The notes beneath the pieces were generated by a model. It saw only the letters and a program-made list of their open reading frames with translations. It was not told the origin of the DNA and made no database searches. A stretch of DNA of 64,000 nucleotides from Mesorhizobium sp. WSM3862 (lineage in GTDB: Bacteria > Pseudomonadota > Alphaproteobacteria > Rhizobiales > Rhizobiaceae): assembly GCF_002294985.1 (NCBI RefSeq), contig NZ_NSGE01000009.1:1-64000 (forward strand). Direction: 5' to 3'. The translations under genes were made by a program, and so were the position numbers. The number at the start of each line of letters is the position of its first letter. Position 1 is the first letter of the stretch. Shown one piece after another: positions 42,896 to 52,233 of the stretch.

Positions 42896-44427
42896 GCATC
42901 TCACCCTCCGCCAATCTCGGCCCCACCCTGCTCGGCGTTGTGCCGCCTGAAGTCCGCAGACCGGCTTACGCTCGCTCGGCGCTGCAACCGGGCATTGCCC
43001 ATATCGGCGTCGGCGCCTTTCACCGCTGCCACCAGGCTGAATACACCGATGACCTCCTGGCGGACGATTTCGACCGCTGGGGACTGGTCGGCATCAACAT
43101 CCGGCCTCCCGTGCTCGCCGCGACGCTCGGCCGGCAGGACGGCCTCTATACGCGGCTCATCCGTCAGAACAACGAGGTCGAGGCCCGCGTCATCGGCAGC
43201 ATCGTCCGCGTGGTCGACAGCCAGCACAGCGCCGCGCCCGCACTCGAGGTGCTCGCCTCGCCCGATATCGAGATGGTCACGATGACGGTGACCGAAAAGG
43301 GCTATTGCCACATCCCGTCGAGCGGCGCGCTCGACCTAGACCATCCCGACATTGTCCACGACCTCGCCAACCCTGAGGCCCCGCGCAGCGTGCCCGGCAT
43401 CCTGGCACGAGCGCTTGAGCTGCGCATGGGCTCGCATGGCCGCCCGGTGACGCTGCTTTCCTGCGACAACATCCCGGCCAACGGCACTATCCTCGGCAAT
43501 GTCGTGCAGACATTCGCCGAGCGGCGCGGCAACGGCTTGGCGGACTGGATCGCCGCCAATGTCGCCTTCCCCTCGGCCATGGTCGACCGCATCGCGCCGG
43601 CAACGACCGAGGCCGACATCGACGCGGTGGAACAGCGCTTCGGCTATCGCGACAGCGCCGTCGTCGTCGGCGAGCGCTTTCGGCAATGGGTGATCGAGAA
43701 CCGCTTCGCCGGCCGCGTGCCGCGCTGGGACCGCGTCGGCGCCGTTTTCGTAGACGACGTCACGCCGTTCGAGCATCTCAAGATGCGGGTGCTGAACGGC
43801 GCCCAGACGGCACTCAGCTATCTTGGCGTTTTGGGCGGCTTCGAGCACACATCGGACGCCATGGCCGACCCGTTGCTTGCCACCTTCGTCCGCCGCATGC
43901 TGACGGAAGAGACGCTGCCGACACTGATGCCCGTGCCCGGCATCTCGCCGTCGGCCTATGTCGAGCAAAGCCTTTCGCGCCTCGCCAACACGGCGATCCG
44001 CCACCGCAATCACCAGATTGCTACCGACGGCTCGCAGAAGATCGTCCAGCGCCTGCTCAACCCGGTCAGTGATCGCCTGGCTAAGGGCCAAAGCAGCGCG
44101 CTGCTGTCGGTTCCGATCGCGGGCTGGATGGCCTATCTGATCAAGGCATCGTCGCGCTTCGGCCGCGCCTGGCAGGTGTCCGATCCTTTTGCCGAAAAGA
44201 TTGCGGCCATCGCCGACCGCGTTGGTTCGGACAGCAAGGCCCTTGCCAATGCAATCCTTGCCGTCGAAGCCATCTTTCATCCGTCACTTGCCGCCAGCGA
44301 CATGTTCCATGCAAATGTCGTCACCAGCCTCGATGGTTTGCTGTCAGATGATCCGATGGCCTTTGTCAGACATGTGTGCGCTGACCCAACAGACGAACGG
44401 TTGAAGCGACCAGCACGATCTGCATAG
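42892..44427 (+). CDS. Mannitol dehydrogenase family oxidoreductase
   Basis: A 511-residue long-chain polyol dehydrogenase (mannitol 2-dehydrogenase / fructuronate reductase / tagaturonate reductase family). GIAHIGVGAFHRCHQAEYTD is the N-terminal nucleotide-binding region, TVTEKGYCHIPSSGALDLD is typical, and the catalytic motif is KMRVLNGAQTALSYLG with K297 and N302. The residue normally His three after the Asn is Gln305 here. The GTG start at 42892 overlaps the SDR stop (GTGA), so the pair is translationally coupled. Acts in the cytosol on a polyol or hexuronate from the ABC importer. Confidence 0.9.
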   Translation: MSISPSANLGPTLLGVVPPEVRRPAYARSALQPGIAHIGVGAFHRCHQAEYTDDLLADDFDRWGLVGINIRPPVLAATLGRQDGLYTRLIRQNNEVEARVIGSIVRVVDSQHSAAPALEVLASPDIEMVTMTVTEKGYCHIPSSGALDLDHPDIVHDLANPEAPRSVPGILARALELRMGSHGRPVTLLSCDNIPANGTILGNVVQTFAERRGNGLADWIAANVAFPSAMVDRIAPATTEADIDAVEQRFGYRDSAVVVGERFRQWVIENRFAGRVPRWDRVGAVFVDDVTPFEHLKMRVLNGAQTALSYLGVLGGFEHTSDAMADPLLATFVRRMLTEETLPTLMPVPGISPSAYVEQSLSRLANTAIRHRNHQIATDGSQKIVQRLLNPVSDRLAKGQSSALLSVPIAGWMAYLIKASSRFGRAWQVSDPFAEKIAAIADRVGSDSKALANAILAVEAIFHPSLAASDMFHANVVTSLDGLLSDDPMAFVRHVCADPTDERLKRPARSA

Positions 44428-44445
44428 TACGAAGCGGGAGGCATC

Positions 44446-45360
44446 ATGAAGCTTGGACTGCTCACGGCACCATTTCCGGATATTGCCCTCGGCGATGTCG
44501 CCGACTGGGCGAACTCGGCCGGCTTCGAAGCGCTCGAGATCGCCTGCTGGCCGAAGACTTCGGGCGCCAGCCGCCGCTATGCAGGCACCAGCCATATCGA
44601 CGCCGCCGGCACCTCCCCCGCGCAAGCCAAGGACATTGCGGCCGAGCTCGCCGGCAAGGGCCTGACGATCTCCGGTCTCGGTTTCTATCCCAATCCGTTG
44701 CATCCCGATCAGGCGCATCGCGATGCGGTGATCGATCACCTGAAGAAGGTGATCGTGCTGGCAAGCCGAATCGGTGTCTCGCTCGTCAACACCTTCTGCG
44801 GCGGCGACGCCTCGAAGACTGTCGACGACAACTGGCAGGCCGCGCAGAAAATCTGGCCCGCGATCATCGCCCACGCGCGCGAGCACGGCGTCAAGCTCGC
44901 CTTCGAGAACTGCCCGATGATCTTCAGCTATGACGAATGGCCGGGCGGACACAACATCGCCTATTCGCCCTATGTCTGGCGCCGGATTCTCGAGGCCTGG
45001 GGCGGCGACGTCGGCATGAATTTCGACCCCTCGCATCTCGTCTGGCAGATGATCGACAAGGAACGCTTCATCCGCGAGTTCGGCCCGCACATGCTGCATG
45101 TGCATGCCAAGGACCTGATGATCGATCATGATGGTTTGTATGAGCGCGGGATCCTTTCCGCAGGCATAGGCTGGCAGGTGCCACGCATGCCGGGGCTTGG
45201 CGACATCAACTGGAGCAGCATCTTTTCGGGCCTTTACCGGGCTGGATATGACGGGCCGGTGGTCATCGAGCATGAGGACCGCCGGTTCGAGGGAAGCGAC
45301 GAGAAGGTCAAGCGCGGTTTTCTGCTGGCTCGCGACGTGCTGCGCCCCTTCGTCAAATGA
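44446..45360 (+). CDS. Sugar phosphate isomerase/epimerase (TIM barrel)
   Basis: A 304-residue enzyme of the AP-endonuclease-2 / IolE-like TIM-barrel superfamily. Metal-ligand positions are visible as Glu in ALEIACW, Glu in LAFENCPM, Asp/His in FDPSHLVWQ and HVHAKD, and Glu in VVIEHED. GGGAGGCATC precedes the ATG. It follows the mannitol-dehydrogenase-type gene by 18 bases and is in the same operon. It probably isomerises the keto-sugar produced by the two dehydrogenases. Confidence 0.9.
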   Translation: MKLGLLTAPFPDIALGDVADWANSAGFEALEIACWPKTSGASRRYAGTSHIDAAGTSPAQAKDIAAELAGKGLTISGLGFYPNPLHPDQAHRDAVIDHLKKVIVLASRIGVSLVNTFCGGDASKTVDDNWQAAQKIWPAIIAHAREHGVKLAFENCPMIFSYDEWPGGHNIAYSPYVWRRILEAWGGDVGMNFDPSHLVWQMIDKERFIREFGPHMLHVHAKDLMIDHDGLYERGILSAGIGWQVPRMPGLGDINWSSIFSGLYRAGYDGPVVIEHEDRRFEGSDEKVKRGFLLARDVLRPFVK

Positions 45361-45429
45361 GGGGACAAACGGCTAGGCTTCGATCGCTTCGGAGCCCAGG
45401 AACTGAAATCAATGTGGAGGAGCACTGAA

Positions 45430-46464
45430 ATGAAGAAATACCTGACCATGGCCCCGCTGCTTGCCGGCGCTGCCTTGCTTGCTTCGGTGGGCGTGTCGTC
45501 CGCCGAAGGCAAATACACGATCGGCATCTCCAACACCGTGCAGGGCAATGGCTGGCGTGAGGAAATGATCTGCGCCATGAAGGCCCAGGCGCTCGCCTCC
45601 GGCGAAGTGGCGAAGCTCAACATCGCCCACCGCAACACCGACGCCGCCGGCCAGCTCGAGGACATCCGCAATCTGATCAGCGCCAAGGTAAACGCCATCG
45701 TCGTCAACCCGGCCGATCCGGCCGGCATCAAGGCCGGTCTGGAGGAAGCCACCAAGGCCGGTATCGTCGTCGTCGCTGTCGACCAGGCGGTGACCGAGCC
45801 GTCCGCATACATCATCTCCAACAACCAGGAACAGTATGCCTATCTCGGCGCCAAGTGGCTGTTCCAGCAGATGGGCGGCAAGGGCGAGGTGCTGTACATG
45901 CGCGGCGCCGCCGGAGCTTCCGCCGACAGCGACCGCGACAAGGGCTTCAAGAAGGCGCTGGCCGAATTCCCCGACGTGAAGGTCGCGCAGGAAGTCTTCA
46001 CCGGCTGGCAGCAGGATCAGGCCAAGCAGCAGATCCTGTCCTTCCTCGCCACCGGAACGCCGATCAACGGCATTTGGACCTCCGGCATCGACAACGTCAT
46101 CGTCGACGCTCTGGTCGAGCAGCAGGCGCCGATGGTGCCGGTTGTCGGCGCCGACAATGCCGGCTTCGTCGGTCAGTTGAACACGGTTAAGGGTCTGGTC
46201 GGCGCTGCCGTCACCAATCCCGGCTCGATCGGCGGCGCCGGCGTTTCGCTCGCACTGCAGATCCTCGACGGCAAGAAGCCGGCGCAGCAAACCGTTCTGG
46301 TCGAGCCGCAGCTCTGGGAAAATGTCACGGAGGAAGGCAAGGCCAAGCTGAAGGCGGCCGCCGACCCGTCGCTCAGCCCCGAATGGCCGGTCTCGATCTC
46401 TATCCCGGACTGGACCACCTACACCAAGGAGCAGATCGTCGCCTGCAAGGGTCCGGGCGAATAG
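45430..46464 (+). CDS. Sugar ABC transporter substrate-binding protein (locus 2)
   Basis: A 344-residue periplasmic ribose-binding-type protein. The signal peptide ends near VSSAEG (MAPLLAGAALLASVGVSSAE). Family stretches are TIGISNTVQGNGWREEMICA, NAIVVNPADPAGIKAGLEEA, YMRGAAGASADSDRDKGFKK and GVSLALQILDGKKP. GGAGGAGCACTGAA precedes the ATG at 45430. Two hairpins follow the stop. It feeds the importer encoded by the next three genes. Confidence 0.93.
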   Translation: MKKYLTMAPLLAGAALLASVGVSSAEGKYTIGISNTVQGNGWREEMICAMKAQALASGEVAKLNIAHRNTDAAGQLEDIRNLISAKVNAIVVNPADPAGIKAGLEEATKAGIVVVAVDQAVTEPSAYIISNNQEQYAYLGAKWLFQQMGGKGEVLYMRGAAGASADSDRDKGFKKALAEFPDVKVAQEVFTGWQQDQAKQQILSFLATGTPINGIWTSGIDNVIVDALVEQQAPMVPVVGADNAGFVGQLNTVKGLVGAAVTNPGSIGGAGVSLALQILDGKKPAQQTVLVEPQLWENVTEEGKAKLKAAADPSLSPEWPVSISIPDWTTYTKEQIVACKGPGE

Positions 46465-46521
46465 TCGCCTGAGCGACTTCAACTCCGCAGATGTCGCAAA
46501 AAGCATCCTACGGTTTTGCGA
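46463..46521 (+). other. Two intercistronic stem-loops in ABC operon 2
   Basis: AGTCGC (46463-46468) with GCGACT (46473-46478) starts within the stop codon of the substrate-binding protein gene, and TCGCAAAA (46494-46501) with TTTTGCGA (46514-46521) follows. No T-run follows either. As in operon 1 they may keep the binding-protein message more abundant than that of the ATPase. Confidence 0.65.
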
Positions 46522-46578
46522 TAAGGAGCTGCGGCAGATAGGGTCGCCGGGACGGCAGGTGCGAACCTGCCGTCCTCG

Positions 46579-48165
46579 GTGCTTGATGCGAGAACGCTGG
46601 TTTTGACGACGAACGAATTGCCGAACAATACATTGCTGGACGCCACCGGCGTGGCGAAGAATTACGGCGCGGTGTCGGCGCTGCGTGACGCATCATTGTC
46701 GGTGCTGCCGGGCGAAGTGCATGCGCTGATGGGCGCCAACGGCGCCGGCAAGTCGACCCTTGTTAAGATCCTGACCGGTGCGATCCCGGCGGATGCCGGC
46801 CGCATCCTGATCCGCGGCGAAGCTCGCGATGTCCGCTCTCCGGCCGCCGCGCGTCGCGCCGGCCTGCTGCCGGTCTACCAGGAACCGGCGCTGATCCCTG
46901 ACCTCGATGTGCTTTGCAATCTCAGGCTCACTGGCACGCCGGTCGAGCCGTTCCGCGCCTGGGTGCGCGAGCTCGGCATTCCGAACCTCGACATACGCGA
47001 GACCGCGCGCGACATCCCGCTGGCCGTCCTGCGCGTGCTCGACCTGGCGCGCGCTTTAGCCGTCGAGCCCGACGTTCTGCTGCTCGACGAGATGACGGCC
47101 GCGCTGCCGGCCAACCTTGCCGAAAAGGTGCTGGAAGTCGTGCGCCGCCAGGGCGACAGCGGCCGCTCGGTCATCTTCATCTCGCACCGTTTCGTCGAGA
47201 TCTCGGCGCTGTGCGACCGAGCCACGGTGCTGCGCGACGGCGCAACCGTCGGCGTGGTCGACATCGAGCCCGGAGTCGAGGAAAAGATCGTCGAGATGAT
47301 GCTTGGCGCCCGTATCGAGAAGACCAGCGTCGCCGCGGCGCGCACGGCAAGCGAAGCGCCGGTGGTGAAGGACAGCCACCCTCGGCTTTCGGTCCGCAAC
47401 CTGCAGCTCGGCACGAAGCTGCATGACGTCTCTTTCGATCTCGCCAATGGCGAGGTGGCCGGCGTCGTCGCGCTCGAGGGCCAGGGCCAGGACGAGCTCT
47501 TCGCCGCCCTTGCCGGCTCGATCCGCCCGGCCGGCGGCACGATCGCCGTCGATGGCGCGCCGGTGAAGTTCTTCCATCCAAGCGATGCCATCCAGGCCGG
47601 CCTCGCCTACGTGCCGGGTGACCGCACAGAGGCTTTAGCCATGCAACGTTCGGTGCGCGAGAACATCGCGCTGCCTTTCAGCGCTGCGCTGCGCAAATGG
47701 GGACCGATCAAGGTGCGCCGGGAGCATATGGTGGTTTCAAGCGCCATCGCCCGGCTGCAGATCGACACCCGCGCGCAGGGCGAGGTCCAGCGCCTTTCCG
47801 GCGGCAACCAGCAGAAGGTGACGATTGCCCGCTGGATCGCGGCAGATGCCCGCACCATCCTCTGCTTCGACCCGACGCGCGGCATCGATGTCGGCACCAA
47901 GCAGGAAATCTACAAATTGCTGCGCGAGCTCGCCGGCCTCGGCAAATCGGTCCTCTTCTACACATCCGAGCTGGAGGAAGTGCAGCGTGTCTGCGACCGC
48001 GTCATCGTCATCTTCGGCGGCCGTGTCGTCGACACCTTCCCGGTCGAGCTCGCCGACGAGCCGGCTCTGATGCGGGCCGCCTACGGCCTGCCGCGCGGCG
48101 CCAGGGCGGATGTCGGCATCCTTGCCGATGTCAGGCCAACGTCCGACGCGGAGACCGCGCCATGA
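46579..48165 (+). CDS. Sugar ABC transporter ATP-binding protein (locus 2)
   Basis: A 528-residue RbsA-type tandem ATPase. First domain: Walker A GANGAGKST, Walker B LLLDEMTAALP (Met where Pro is usual). Second domain: no P-loop (ALEGQGQDELFAALAG), signature LSGGNQQKVTIARW, and ILCFDPTRGIDVGTKQEIYK, which lacks the Glu normally after the Asp. The second site is probably non-hydrolytic and the first carries the activity. The GTG start at 46579 has no strong site. The stop overlaps the next start (ATGA). Confidence 0.92.
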   Translation: MLDARTLVLTTNELPNNTLLDATGVAKNYGAVSALRDASLSVLPGEVHALMGANGAGKSTLVKILTGAIPADAGRILIRGEARDVRSPAAARRAGLLPVYQEPALIPDLDVLCNLRLTGTPVEPFRAWVRELGIPNLDIRETARDIPLAVLRVLDLARALAVEPDVLLLDEMTAALPANLAEKVLEVVRRQGDSGRSVIFISHRFVEISALCDRATVLRDGATVGVVDIEPGVEEKIVEMMLGARIEKTSVAAARTASEAPVVKDSHPRLSVRNLQLGTKLHDVSFDLANGEVAGVVALEGQGQDELFAALAGSIRPAGGTIAVDGAPVKFFHPSDAIQAGLAYVPGDRTEALAMQRSVRENIALPFSAALRKWGPIKVRREHMVVSSAIARLQIDTRAQGEVQRLSGGNQQKVTIARWIAADARTILCFDPTRGIDVGTKQEIYKLLRELAGLGKSVLFYTSELEEVQRVCDRVIVIFGGRVVDTFPVELADEPALMRAAYGLPRGARADVGILADVRPTSDAETAP

Positions 48166-49148
48166 TGCGCTTCCTGCGCCGCCAGGGCTGGGTCGCCGGC
48201 CTGCTCGCCCTGCTCGTATTCCTGTTCGTCGTCACCAAGCTGATCCAGCCGGGCTACGGCAGCGGCGACTTCGGCTCGCTGGCGCGGGCGGTTCTGCCCT
48301 ACGCCTTCGCCGTCGCGGCGCAGACTGTGGTGGTCATCGCCGGCGGCATCGACTTGTCAGTGGCCGCCATGATGGCGCTGACCAGCGTCACCGCCGCCTC
48401 GATGATGAACGGCGCCAGCGAGGAGTATGCGTACTTCGTCGTGCCCTTCGTGCTGGCCATGGGCCTTGTGCTCGGCGCGCTAAACGGCCTCCTAATCGTC
48501 GTGACCCGAGTGCCGGATATCGTGGTTACTTTGGCCACGCTATTCGTCCTGCAAGGCGCGGCGCTCCTGGTGCTTGACGCGCCCGGCGGCGCAGCCGCCG
48601 AGTGGCTGAAGGCCACCGTCGTCGGCACCATGCCGATCCCCGGCCTGCCGGATTGGGCCGATGCCTGGGTCCCAAAGGCGCTGGTGCTGCTGCTTGTCTG
48701 CCTCTTCGTCATCTGGATCCCGCTCAGGCGCTCGCGGCTTGGCCTTTCCATCTACGCCATCGGCAGCAACGAGCTCGCCGCCTTCCGCAGCGGCGTGCCG
48801 GTGGCCCGCACCAGGATCGTCGCTTACGCGCTCTCCGGCCTGTTCGCAGCACTTGGCGGGCTGTCGCTCACCATCAGCACCGGCATCGGCGCGCCGATTC
48901 CCGGTCCCTATCTGCTGGCCAGCGTCGCGGCGGTGGTGCTGGGCGGCGTCGCGCTCGGTGGCGGCAAGGGAGGGCTGCTCGGGCCGATCATCGCCGTCTT
49001 CGTGCTCAGGCTGGTGCGCACCGACCTGACGCTTCTGGCCATCGATCCCAACGTCACGGCCATCATCGAGGGCGCGATCATGGTCGCCGTGGTGATGTTC
49101 GGCGCCTTCATCACCATCCGGGGCCGCCCGGCAGGAGCAACACCATGA
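48162..49148 (+). CDS. Sugar ABC transporter permease 1 (locus 2)
   Basis: A 328-residue RbsC-type permease with about eight to ten membrane segments. QTVVVIAGGIDLSVAAMMAL and AAVVLGGVALGGGKGGLLGP are the conserved family stretches. The ATG at 48162 overlaps the ATPase stop and its own stop overlaps the next permease start (ATGA at 49145), so the three genes are tightly coupled. It probably forms a heterodimer with the second permease. Confidence 0.92.
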   Translation: MMRFLRRQGWVAGLLALLVFLFVVTKLIQPGYGSGDFGSLARAVLPYAFAVAAQTVVVIAGGIDLSVAAMMALTSVTAASMMNGASEEYAYFVVPFVLAMGLVLGALNGLLIVVTRVPDIVVTLATLFVLQGAALLVLDAPGGAAAEWLKATVVGTMPIPGLPDWADAWVPKALVLLLVCLFVIWIPLRRSRLGLSIYAIGSNELAAFRSGVPVARTRIVAYALSGLFAALGGLSLTISTGIGAPIPGPYLLASVAAVVLGGVALGGGKGGLLGPIIAVFVLRLVRTDLTLLAIDPNVTAIIEGAIMVAVVMFGAFITIRGRPAGATP

Positions 49149-50131
49149 CGAACAGCGCGACCATGCCCCAGCCGGTCTCGCTCGGCCGCCGCCTGAAGCG
49201 CTTCATGGCAGACCGGCCGCTCATCCCGCTGATCATCCTGCTCGTCATCCTGGTGCTGATCCTGCAGGTTCTTCGCCCCGGGATCGTCAATGAACGCTGG
49301 ATCGCCAACACCGCCAAGTTCGCCATTCCGCTGGCAATCCTCGCCGGTTGTCAGACCATGACGATGCTCACCGGCGGCATCGACCTCTCGGTCGGCACGG
49401 TGGCGACGATGAGCGCCTTCATCATGGCGACGCAAATCGTCAACCAGGATCCGACGGTGGCTTTCATCCTCGCCATGCTGCCGGCGGTGCTGATCGGCCT
49501 CGTCAACGGCGTCGGCGTCGGCGTCTTCCGCGTCCATCCGCTGATCATGACGCTCGGCACCAGCCTGATCGGCACCGGCTTCCTGCAGGTCTACCAGCGC
49601 ACCGTGATCGCCTCCGGCGCCAAGATTCCGGATTTCCTCAACTGGCTGGGCACCGGCCTCACTTACGGCTTCCCCAACGCGCTCTTCCTGTTCGTGCCGG
49701 TGGCGGTGCTGATCGTCTTCACCTTGAACCGTACAGGCTTCGGCCGCCTGCTCTACGCCGTCGGCGACAATGAGCGCGCTGCACGGCTTTCGGGCGTCCG
49801 CTACTGGCAGGTGATCACGGCGCTCTATGTCATCTCCAGCCTGCTCGCCGGCATCACCGGCCTGCTCTATATCGGCCTGATCAAGGCGCCCTCGCTGTCG
49901 CTCGCCGAGCCGCTGGTGCTACCTTCGGTGGCTGCCGCCGTCATCGGCGGCACCTCGATCTTCGGCGGCCGCGGCGGCTATATGGGAACCATTGTCGGCG
50001 CGCTGATCCTGACGGTGCTGACGACGCTGCTCACCATCCTGCATATGCCCGAAGGCGGCCGCCGCATCCTCTTCGGCTTCATCGTGCTGTTCGTGACCGC
50101 GGCCTATTTGAGGATCATCGAGGACAGGTAA
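49145..50131 (+). CDS. Sugar ABC transporter permease 2 (locus 2)
   Basis: A 328-residue RbsC-type permease, the partner of the preceding one. MTMLTGGIDLSVGTVATMSA and VIGGTSIFGGRGGYMGTIVG mark the family. It is the last gene of the locus; the stop is followed by a convergent histidine kinase gene 10 bases later. Confidence 0.92.
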   Translation: MTNSATMPQPVSLGRRLKRFMADRPLIPLIILLVILVLILQVLRPGIVNERWIANTAKFAIPLAILAGCQTMTMLTGGIDLSVGTVATMSAFIMATQIVNQDPTVAFILAMLPAVLIGLVNGVGVGVFRVHPLIMTLGTSLIGTGFLQVYQRTVIASGAKIPDFLNWLGTGLTYGFPNALFLFVPVAVLIVFTLNRTGFGRLLYAVGDNERAARLSGVRYWQVITALYVISSLLAGITGLLYIGLIKAPSLSLAEPLVLPSVAAAVIGGTSIFGGRGGYMGTIVGALILTVLTTLLTILHMPEGGRRILFGFIVLFVTAAYLRIIEDR

Positions 50132-50140
50132 CAGGGGAAG

Positions 50141-52210
50141 CTATGCCGAGGCGTTGATTAGCTTGCCACGCGCTGCGGCATGTATGGCCACAACAAGATC
50201 CTTTTCGTCGAACGGCTTGCCGACAAGCGCGACATCGAGGGGGCGCTCCACGATTTTCTCCGCATCCGCATAGCCGGTGATCATGACCGCCGGCCAGCCG
50301 GCACGCAGATTGCGGGCAAACCGGATCACGTCTATGCCCGAGATAAGGGGCATGGCAAAGTCGGTGACGATCACGTCGAATCGATCCGGCTCTCTCTCAA
50401 TAGCGGCAAGCGCTTCGGCTCCGCCGGAGGCTCCTACGACCTCGAAGCCGGACTGCCTGAGCGACATGGCCGTCATTTCTCTCAAGGAGTGGCTGTCATC
50501 GATGAGCAGAACGGTCAGTGATCGTTCGCCAACCGCCGTGGCGCGCTCCGCGTCGGCAGCCTCGACAGCCTCTGCGCCGGCAACAGCGATAGCCTCGGTG
50601 ACATCCTGCGGCTGATTGGATCGGGGCAGCCACAGTTCTATGATGGTGCCGCGGTCCACCTCGCTCTCTATCCTGAGCGTGCCGCCCGACTGCTTGGCGA
50701 AACCATAGACGGTGCTGAGACCCAGCCCCGTGCCCTTCCCGATCGGCTTGGTTGTAAAGAACGGCTCGACCACCTTGCTTATCATGTCGCCGGCAATTCC
50801 GGTCCCGGTGTCCTCGACAGCGACCACCACATAGTCGCCGGCCGGCAGTTCGTCGCCCGCGTGGCCGACGCTGCGGTTGCTCGTCCGGACGAGAACCGTG
50901 CCTCCCGAAGGCATTGCGTCTCGCGCATTGAAGATGAGGTTCATCAAGGCGAGCTCGAGCTGCGCCGCATCCACATACACGGGCCATGTGTCGTCACTCA
51001 CCAGCCACTTGAAGCGCACGAGGCCTCCAAGGACCGGGGCAACCAACCCGTTCATCGTATCCCCAAGGCTCGACAAGGGTACTGCCACGGGCTTCAGGTC
51101 CTGGCGTCGCGAAAAAGCGAGCATGCGCTGGACGAGATCCCTGCCTTGCCCGGCGGAGCGGCGTGTCATGTCGAGGATCTTGGTAGCGTTGCCGTCCAGC
51201 GTCAGCTGTCGCTCGAGCAGGCTTAGGCCGGAAAGGATCGCCGCGAGGAGATTGTTGAAGTCATGGGCGAGTCCGCCGGTCAGTTTGCCGATCGCATCGA
51301 GCCGCTGCGACTGCAGCAGCTGGCTCTCCAGGCGGCGTTGCTCTGTTATGTCTTGCATGGTGCCAAGCAACTCGAGCCCAGCGTCATCTTTGGAAACCAC
51401 GCCCCGATCGAAGAAGATGCGATATTCATCATTGGCGCACCGCCAGCGAAATTCGCAGCCATAGGACCCCGTCTCGCATGCCGCCGAAAGCGACCTGGTT
51501 ACCTCCTGGCGATCGTCGGGGTGAACCCGGCTGAGCCCGAAATCCGGATGCGACAGGAAACGGCTCGGCGGGAACCCTGTCAGCCGCTCGACGCCTTTCG
51601 AGACGTAGCGTGCGGCGAAAGGCGCCTCAGCCGAGCGGGCATGAAAACAAATTGGAAGCGAGGCAAGAATAGCCTCCTGCCTTGCTTCCGAATGGCGCAG
51701 CGCCCGCTCGGCATCGAGTTTGTCCGACTTGGCCTTCAGCGCCTGTTCGAGCAGCCGCTGCTCCCGCGCCGCGTTTCGCTCGATCTCGCGCGTCTTCTCA
51801 TGAAGATCGACGAAGACCATAACCTTGGAGCGAAGCATCACCGGGTCGAACGGCTTGAACAGGTAGTCGACAGCGCCGACGTCATAGCCGCGCAGCATAT
51901 GCGCCTCTTCCTTGCTGATCGCGGTAAGGAATATGATCGGCGTGTTTTTCGATCGTTCACGCCGGCGGATCAGCGTGGCCGTCTCGTAGCCGTCGAGGTT
52001 CGGCATGAGCACGTCGAGCAGGATGACGGCGAAATCTTCCTTGAGCAGGAAGCGCAGCGCTTCCTCACCCGACTGGGCGCAGACGACCTCGCCGACTTCG
52101 CCAAGCACCTCCGCGATGGCAAGCAGATTGCGTTCGTCGTCATCGACCGCGAGAACGCGTGCCCGCAATCCTTCGACCGGTTCGCTTCTTTCTGCCTCGA
52201 TCGCGGCCAT
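50141..52210 (-). CDS. Soluble hybrid histidine kinase (REC-PAS-HK-REC)
   Basis: A 689-residue sensor kinase without membrane segments. Domain order: receiver (D66 in ILLDVLMPNLDGYE), coiled region, PAS with PAC (about 175-290), phosphoacceptor H316 in GGLAHDFNNLLAAI, ATPase (NLIFNARDAM N box, DTGTGI G1, GTGLGLSTVYG G2), and a C-terminal receiver (VIVTDFAMPLISG). It lies 23 bases after the giant poly-HAMP kinase on the same strand, so both are likely co-transcribed and may pass phosphate between them. Signal unknown. Confidence 0.9.
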   Translation of the reverse strand: MAAIEAERSEPVEGLRARVLAVDDDERNLLAIAEVLGEVGEVVCAQSGEEALRFLLKEDFAVILLDVLMPNLDGYETATLIRRRERSKNTPIIFLTAISKEEAHMLRGYDVGAVDYLFKPFDPVMLRSKVMVFVDLHEKTREIERNAAREQRLLEQALKAKSDKLDAERALRHSEARQEAILASLPICFHARSAEAPFAARYVSKGVERLTGFPPSRFLSHPDFGLSRVHPDDRQEVTRSLSAACETGSYGCEFRWRCANDEYRIFFDRGVVSKDDAGLELLGTMQDITEQRRLESQLLQSQRLDAIGKLTGGLAHDFNNLLAAILSGLSLLERQLTLDGNATKILDMTRRSAGQGRDLVQRMLAFSRRQDLKPVAVPLSSLGDTMNGLVAPVLGGLVRFKWLVSDDTWPVYVDAAQLELALMNLIFNARDAMPSGGTVLVRTSNRSVGHAGDELPAGDYVVVAVEDTGTGIAGDMISKVVEPFFTTKPIGKGTGLGLSTVYGFAKQSGGTLRIESEVDRGTIIELWLPRSNQPQDVTEAIAVAGAEAVEAADAERATAVGERSLTVLLIDDSHSLREMTAMSLRQSGFEVVGASGGAEALAAIEREPDRFDVIVTDFAMPLISGIDVIRFARNLRAGWPAVMITGYADAEKIVERPLDVALVGKPFDEKDLVVAIHAAARGKLINASA

Positions 52211-52233
52211 TCCTTTTACCTGCCGGAGCGCTT

